Shown: positions 60,695 to 64,000 of the stretch, in pieces
Layout: each line of letters opens with the position of its first letter
Numbering within the stretch: position 1 is the first letter of the stretch
Assembly: GCA_021234155.1 (NCBI GenBank)
Contig: JAJEKV010000062.1
Location: 4,531,025-4,595,024, forward strand
DNA length: 64,000 bases
Origin: Isoetes taiwanensis
Lineage: Eukaryota > Streptophyta > Lycopodiopsida > Isoetales > Isoetaceae
Direction: 5' to 3'
Notes under the pieces: model-generated
Databases searched by the model: none
What the model saw: the letters and a program-made list of their open reading frames with translations, nothing else
What the model was told of the DNA's origin: nothing
Translations under genes and position numbers: made by a program

Positions 60695-61540
60695 TTGAGA
60701 AGGGTACTTGAGAAGTTGAGAAGACACCAACTTTATGCGAAGTTGTCGAAATGTCACTTCGCCACCGAAAGAGTGGAATACTTGGGGCATATTATATCAG
60801 CAGACGACATCTCCACCGATCCCGCAAAGATCCAAGCAGTGATTGAATGGCCAGCACCAAAGAACATACACGAGGTGAGAAGCTTTTTGGGCTTAGCGGG
60901 ATATTATAGAAAGTTTGTCAAGAACTTTGCTAAGGTAGTAGCATCTTTGACGGACCTCACCAAGGCAGAAAAGATAAAAGACTGGGTGGCACATTGGCAA
61001 AAGAAGGCTCAAGCAGGATTTGAGAAGTTGAAGGAAGCCTTAACGACCGCCCCCGTCTTAACATTGCCTGATCCAGAGAAGGACAAGCTAGTTGCAACTG
61101 ATGCTAGCAAGATTGCGACGGGAGTAGTCCTAATGCAAGAAGAAAGAGTCGTAGCATACGATTCACGGAAGATGAACGACGCAGAGACACGCTACCCGAC
61201 ACATGATCAGGAGCTATTGGCAGTGGTAAGAGCTTTAAAGATTTGGAGACACTATCTATTGGGAAGGAAGTTCCAATTAGATACCGATCATCAGAGTCTA
61301 CAATACATCTTCACGCAACCATTATTGAATTTAAGGCAAAGAAGATGGATGGAGTTCCTGGAAGAGTACGACTTCGACATCGTGTACAAGCCAGGGAAAC
61401 TCAATGTGGTTGCAGATGCTCTCTCGAGACATCCCTTAACAACAAGAGTGCATTGCAATGCCATATCAACACTCACCAGTGAGTTTGGCAAGAAAATAGA
61501 AGAAACGTTGCCAACGGACAAGGACTTCCAGGAAGTATAG
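60695..61540 (+). CDS. pol: RT thumb and RNase H of pol
   Basis: Starts with the RT connection ([38 protein letters not shown]), then RNase H ([61 protein letters not shown]). A single TAG at 61538-61540 separates it from the integrase; the frame continues directly beyond it, so this looks like a point mutation. Confidence 0.93.
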   Translation: MRRVLEKLRRHQLYAKLSKCHFATERVEYLGHIISADDISTDPAKIQAVIEWPAPKNIHEVRSFLGLAGYYRKFVKNFAKVVASLTDLTKAEKIKDWVAHWQKKAQAGFEKLKEALTTAPVLTLPDPEKDKLVATDASKIATGVVLMQEERVVAYDSRKMNDAETRYPTHDQELLAVVRALKIWRHYLLGRKFQLDTDHQSLQYIFTQPLLNLRQRRWMEFLEEYDFDIVYKPGKLNVVADALSRHPLTTRVHCNAISTLTSEFGKKIEETLPTDKDFQEV

Positions 61541-62983
61541 GCAAGCCTTTCTAAAGAGGCAAGAACGGACAAAGAGAGAGAAACCTTCAAACATTTTAAG
61601 AAGGAGGGAAATCTCTTGTACCATAAGAATAAGTTGTGTGTGCCAGAATCATCTGGAGTCAGAAGGTTGATTCTCCACGACACCCACAACAGTCCAATAG
61701 CCGGCCACGCAGGTTTTACAAAAACCTACTTCAAGATAAGGAGTAGTTACTATTGGCCAGGCATGAAGAAGCAGATAGCAAGGTATATACGCGAGTGTCA
61801 GCTATGTCAGCAGACCAAAGCGGAGCAACTACGAATTCCAGGGGCATTAGAGCCATTGCCAGTACCAAACTCCAAGTGGGAGATAATTAGCATGGACTTC
61901 ATTACAGGGCTCCCTAGAACCATAAGGGGCAAAGACGCCTTAATGGTCGTAGTCGACAAATTGTCGAAAATGGCGCACTTTGTGCCTTGTAGAAGCACCG
62001 ACACGACTTTGGACACAGCTGTGTTATTTACAAAGGAGATTTTTAGACTCCATGGGATGCCAAGAGAAATAATCTCTGATCGAGATTCGAAGTTCATGAG
62101 TGCATTCTGGCAAGATCTCTTCAGCACCATCGGAACGAAATTATCGATGAGCTCGGTTTATCACCCTCAGACTGATGGGCAGACGGAGCGCACCAATCGG
62201 ATACTTGAAGATATGTTGCGGAATTATGTCTGGAACAAGCAATCAAAGTGGGATGACTTCATTTACTTGGTTGAGTTTGCATACAATAGCACCAAGCAGG
62301 AGTCATCCCAAATGTCGCCGTTTATGATCAACTACGGCCATCAGTGCTTGACACCAGACACTTGGCACAACCCTGTGTCCAAGGTAGAAGTATCCCAGCA
62401 GATGTTAGCCGAGATGCAACAATTGGTTGAGGAGGTGAGAGGATACCTCTTAGCAGCAAGAAGCCGGCAAAAGAGCATAACTGATCGGCACCGAATGGTA
62501 AGGGAGTTCAAAGTAGGGGACAATGTTTGGCTGAAGATAAAAGTCAAACAAGCAAAGCTCCGCATCGGCAATTGCAAGAAGCTTGCTCCAAGGTGGGCTG
62601 GTCCATTCAAAATTGTCAAAAGAGTGGGCAACCAAGCCTACAAATTAGACTTACCAGCACACCTGAAGATCCATAGAGTCTTTCACGTAAGCCTCCTAAA
62701 GAAACACACTCCTAATCCAGAGGAAGTATTGGAGACACCGAGTTTACTGGAATTAACGGACGATCAGCTTGAGATTGTCCCTGAGCTCCTTCTCGACCGA
62801 TCCTATAAGAAGACGAGAAGATCTCAATTTCTCCAGTACCTTGTGAAATGGACGCACTTACCAGTGGAAGACGCTACGTGGGTACTACAATCAGATCTTG
62901 AGAAGCAGTACCCACAATTCATGGAGCAATGCAAGGGTCGCCTCGTCACCGAAGTAGTCGACTCCGAACCAATGGGGGAGTGA
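61541..62983 (+). CDS. pol: Integrase with C-terminal chromodomain
   Basis: HHCC zinc region (HDTHNSPIAGHAGF ... CQLCQQTKA), then the DDE core: D in ISMDFITGLP, D in IISDRDSKF and E in DGQTERTNRIL, with the YHPQTDGQTERTNR signature. The GPY/F-like region (KLAPRWAGPFKIVKRVGNQA) and the HVSLLKKHTPNP end are typical of chromoviruses. Residues near 62780-62930 form a chromodomain (PELLLDR, FLQYLVKWTHLPVEDATWV, DLEKQYPQF). Such chromodomains steer integration through histone marks, notably methylated H3K9 for some elements. Confidence 0.93.
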   Translation, partial: ASLSKEARTDKERETFKHFKKEGNLLYHKNKLCVPESSGVRRLILHDTHNSPIAGHAGFTKTYFKIRSSYYWPGMKKQIARYIRECQLCQQTKAEQLRIPGALEPLPVPNSKWEIISMDFITGLPRTIRGKDALMVVVDKLSKMAHFVPCRSTDTTLDTAVLFTKEIFRLHGMPREIISDRDSKFMSAFWQDLFSTIGTKLSMSSVYHPQTDGQTERTNRILEDMLRNYVWNKQSKWDDFIYLVEFAYNSTKQESSQMSPFMINYGHQCLTPDTWHNPVSKVEVSQQMLAEMQQLVEEVRGYLLAARSRQKSITDRHRMVREFKVGDNVWLKIKVKQAKLRIGNCKKLAPRWAGPFKIVKRVGNQAYKLDLPAHLKIHRVFHVSLLKKHTPNPEEVLETPSLLELTDDQLEIVPELLLDRSYKKTRRSQFLQYLVKWTHLPVEDATWVLQSDLEKQYPQFMEQCKGRLVTEVVDSEPMGE

Positions 62984-62985
62984 GG
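62972..62985 (+). promoter_or_regulatory. Candidate polypurine tract
   Basis: ATGGGGGAGTGAGG overlaps the integrase stop codon, a usual place in chromoviruses, but TGTGACG of the 3' LTR does not follow. It may be a decoy, or the LTR may have been replaced. Confidence 0.3.
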
Positions 62986-63514
62986 TAATATAGGAGTCTA
63001 CTTCCGATGCCACGGAAGTAGTTAGCTTGAGAGAAAAGAGATCATTCAGATGCATGATAGGGAAGCACCTCTAGTCAATGCTTACCACGGGAAGGATCCT
63101 TCACGCACAAATACGGGGAGGACACCAACCTTCACGCAAAAAGCAACTAAAGGTGTAGGCATGAGTGTCATCCTAGGCATGATAGGGCGCTGTCTCCACG
63201 GCTATGATGGGAGAAGCATAATCTTCCTACGCCGGGAGATATGCCTTGCATTCATGCAATTGTGTAATGGGTGGTTCCCTAACAACCAACCCTTATAATA
63301 AGTAATCATGTACTAATGTAGTGTTGAACCTGCAGGCCAATAGAATGACGAACCGGCGGGAGGTTGCACTACAAATGAGACGAGAACCTTAAGAACAATT
63401 TTGTCATGATTAATCTTGATATTATAATTGATAATTGAAGTAAGGCATAAATTAAATGCCTTACCACGTGGTGATTATAAACATTCAATTATAACTTTTA
63501 AGTATTATCTATCT
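62986..63514. other. Post-pol region, no 3' LTR recognised
   Basis: No similarity to the 5' LTR by eye and no gene. It may be element 3' non-coding sequence or flanking DNA. Confidence 0.4.
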
Positions 63515-64000
63515 ATCTATCTATATCTATATATATAATAATAAAGGCGTTTTATGATAGTCTTTGTGCAGTTTTAGCCGTTGATGTTTTTTTTTGTTAG
63601 GTGGGCCGTTAGATTATCTCCGTGGAAGTTTTGAAGGAAATCAGCGCTGCTTCCGAAACCGTTCTCCTCTTGCGATTACTTTTCTATTAAAAAATCCATT
63701 GCTCTTGGGCGACAATTGATGTGTTAGCTTTTTACAAAGCCATAGATCTCCGACACATCTGCAAAGCTTGAAAAACGTCTGAGGAAATGCCGATGATTAA
63801 GCCTATTTGGCACGATTTTTTTTATGGTCGGTCCGACAAAGAAAAAAAAAAGAAAGAACATGCAAATCCAGAATCGTTTTTTCCTCTCGGCACAATTTCT
63901 TCTGTGCCTTTAGGTGGTCGGGCAAAGAAAAATCATTTCTTGCTCTTGCAGGTTCTTCTGTCTAGACCTTCTGGCCATCATGCTTTCCAGTTTGGCAGTG
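63515..64000 (+). mobile_element. Possible Helitron 5' end, continues past the window
   Basis: After TATC repeats the sequence reads TCTATATATATAATAATAAA then GGCG, the usual look of plant Helitron 5' ends (TCT plus AT-rich, AATAAAG). The 3' end lies outside. A TATC microsatellite or SINE tail is an alternative explanation of the first ~30 bp. Confidence 0.35.

Noticed and set aside
1-64000. CRISPR arrays, rRNA or functional tRNA genes, bacterial operons
   Set aside because: No regularly spaced short repeats, no rRNA cores, and the only tRNA-like sequence is the SINE head. Promoter AAACCCTAAAA motifs resemble telomere repeats but are single units, not arrays.

Overview
The window looks like a repeat-dense nuclear segment from a land plant, most probably a seed-free plant such as a fern. 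Evidence: GT-AG introns in compact multi-exon genes, plant-type L1 LINEs with a CCHC zinc-knuckle ORF1, an initiator-Met-tRNA primer site in an LTR element, a pol with a C-terminal chromodomain, and a GT90 (DUF821) remnant. The species assignment is inference. No bacterial features, CRISPR arrays, rRNA or canonical tRNA genes were seen.

Layout. 1-2133 (minus) is the 5' part of a kelch-repeat gene. 3797-14107 is a head-to-tail array of a ~2.77 kb unit (3.7 copies), bounded by A-tracts. 14.1-24 kb has no intact gene: a tRNA-type SINE, several strong palindromes and a broken GT90 glucosyltransferase pseudogene. 24.5-25.7 kb is an internally deleted L1. 27.8-30.3 kb (minus) is a four-exon transposase-like gene with an in-frame stop. 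30.4-36.7 kb holds dispersed and tandem repeats. 36696-43247 (minus) is a complete-looking 22-exon RECQL4-type helicase gene (relative of plant RECQ5) with an Sld2-like N-terminus.

44.2-63 kb is nested retroelements. A degenerate Ty3/gypsy gag-protease fragment is cut off by a 1574-bp LTR (45799-47372), followed at once by a tRNA-iMet primer-binding site. Between this site and gag-pol lies ~4.4 kb of unusual cargo. The first cargo ORF (48343-49527) starts with the exact first ten residues encoded by histone H3 (MARTKQTARK), runs through a long charged linker, and ends in a full-length H3 histone fold; one in-frame TAG splits it. The second (50215-51724, one frameshift) has an N-terminus that aligns by eye with H2B and, more weakly, a C-terminus resembling H2A. 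Each has its own CCCTATAA-type TATA box ~110 bp upstream of its ATG, like the one in the LTR, and five copies of a ~73-bp nested hairpin sit in front of the two ORFs. Then come gag, protease, RT, RNase H and an integrase ending in a chromodomain. A 6.3-kb L1 with an 11-bp target duplication interrupts the protease region. No 3' LTR was found.

The exciting system is therefore a chromodomain-bearing LTR retroelement that carries histone-like genes, one with an exact H3-tail mimic. This copy is broken (TAG, frameshifts, L1 insertion), so intact relatives are needed to judge function. A possible Helitron 5' end begins near 63.5 kb.
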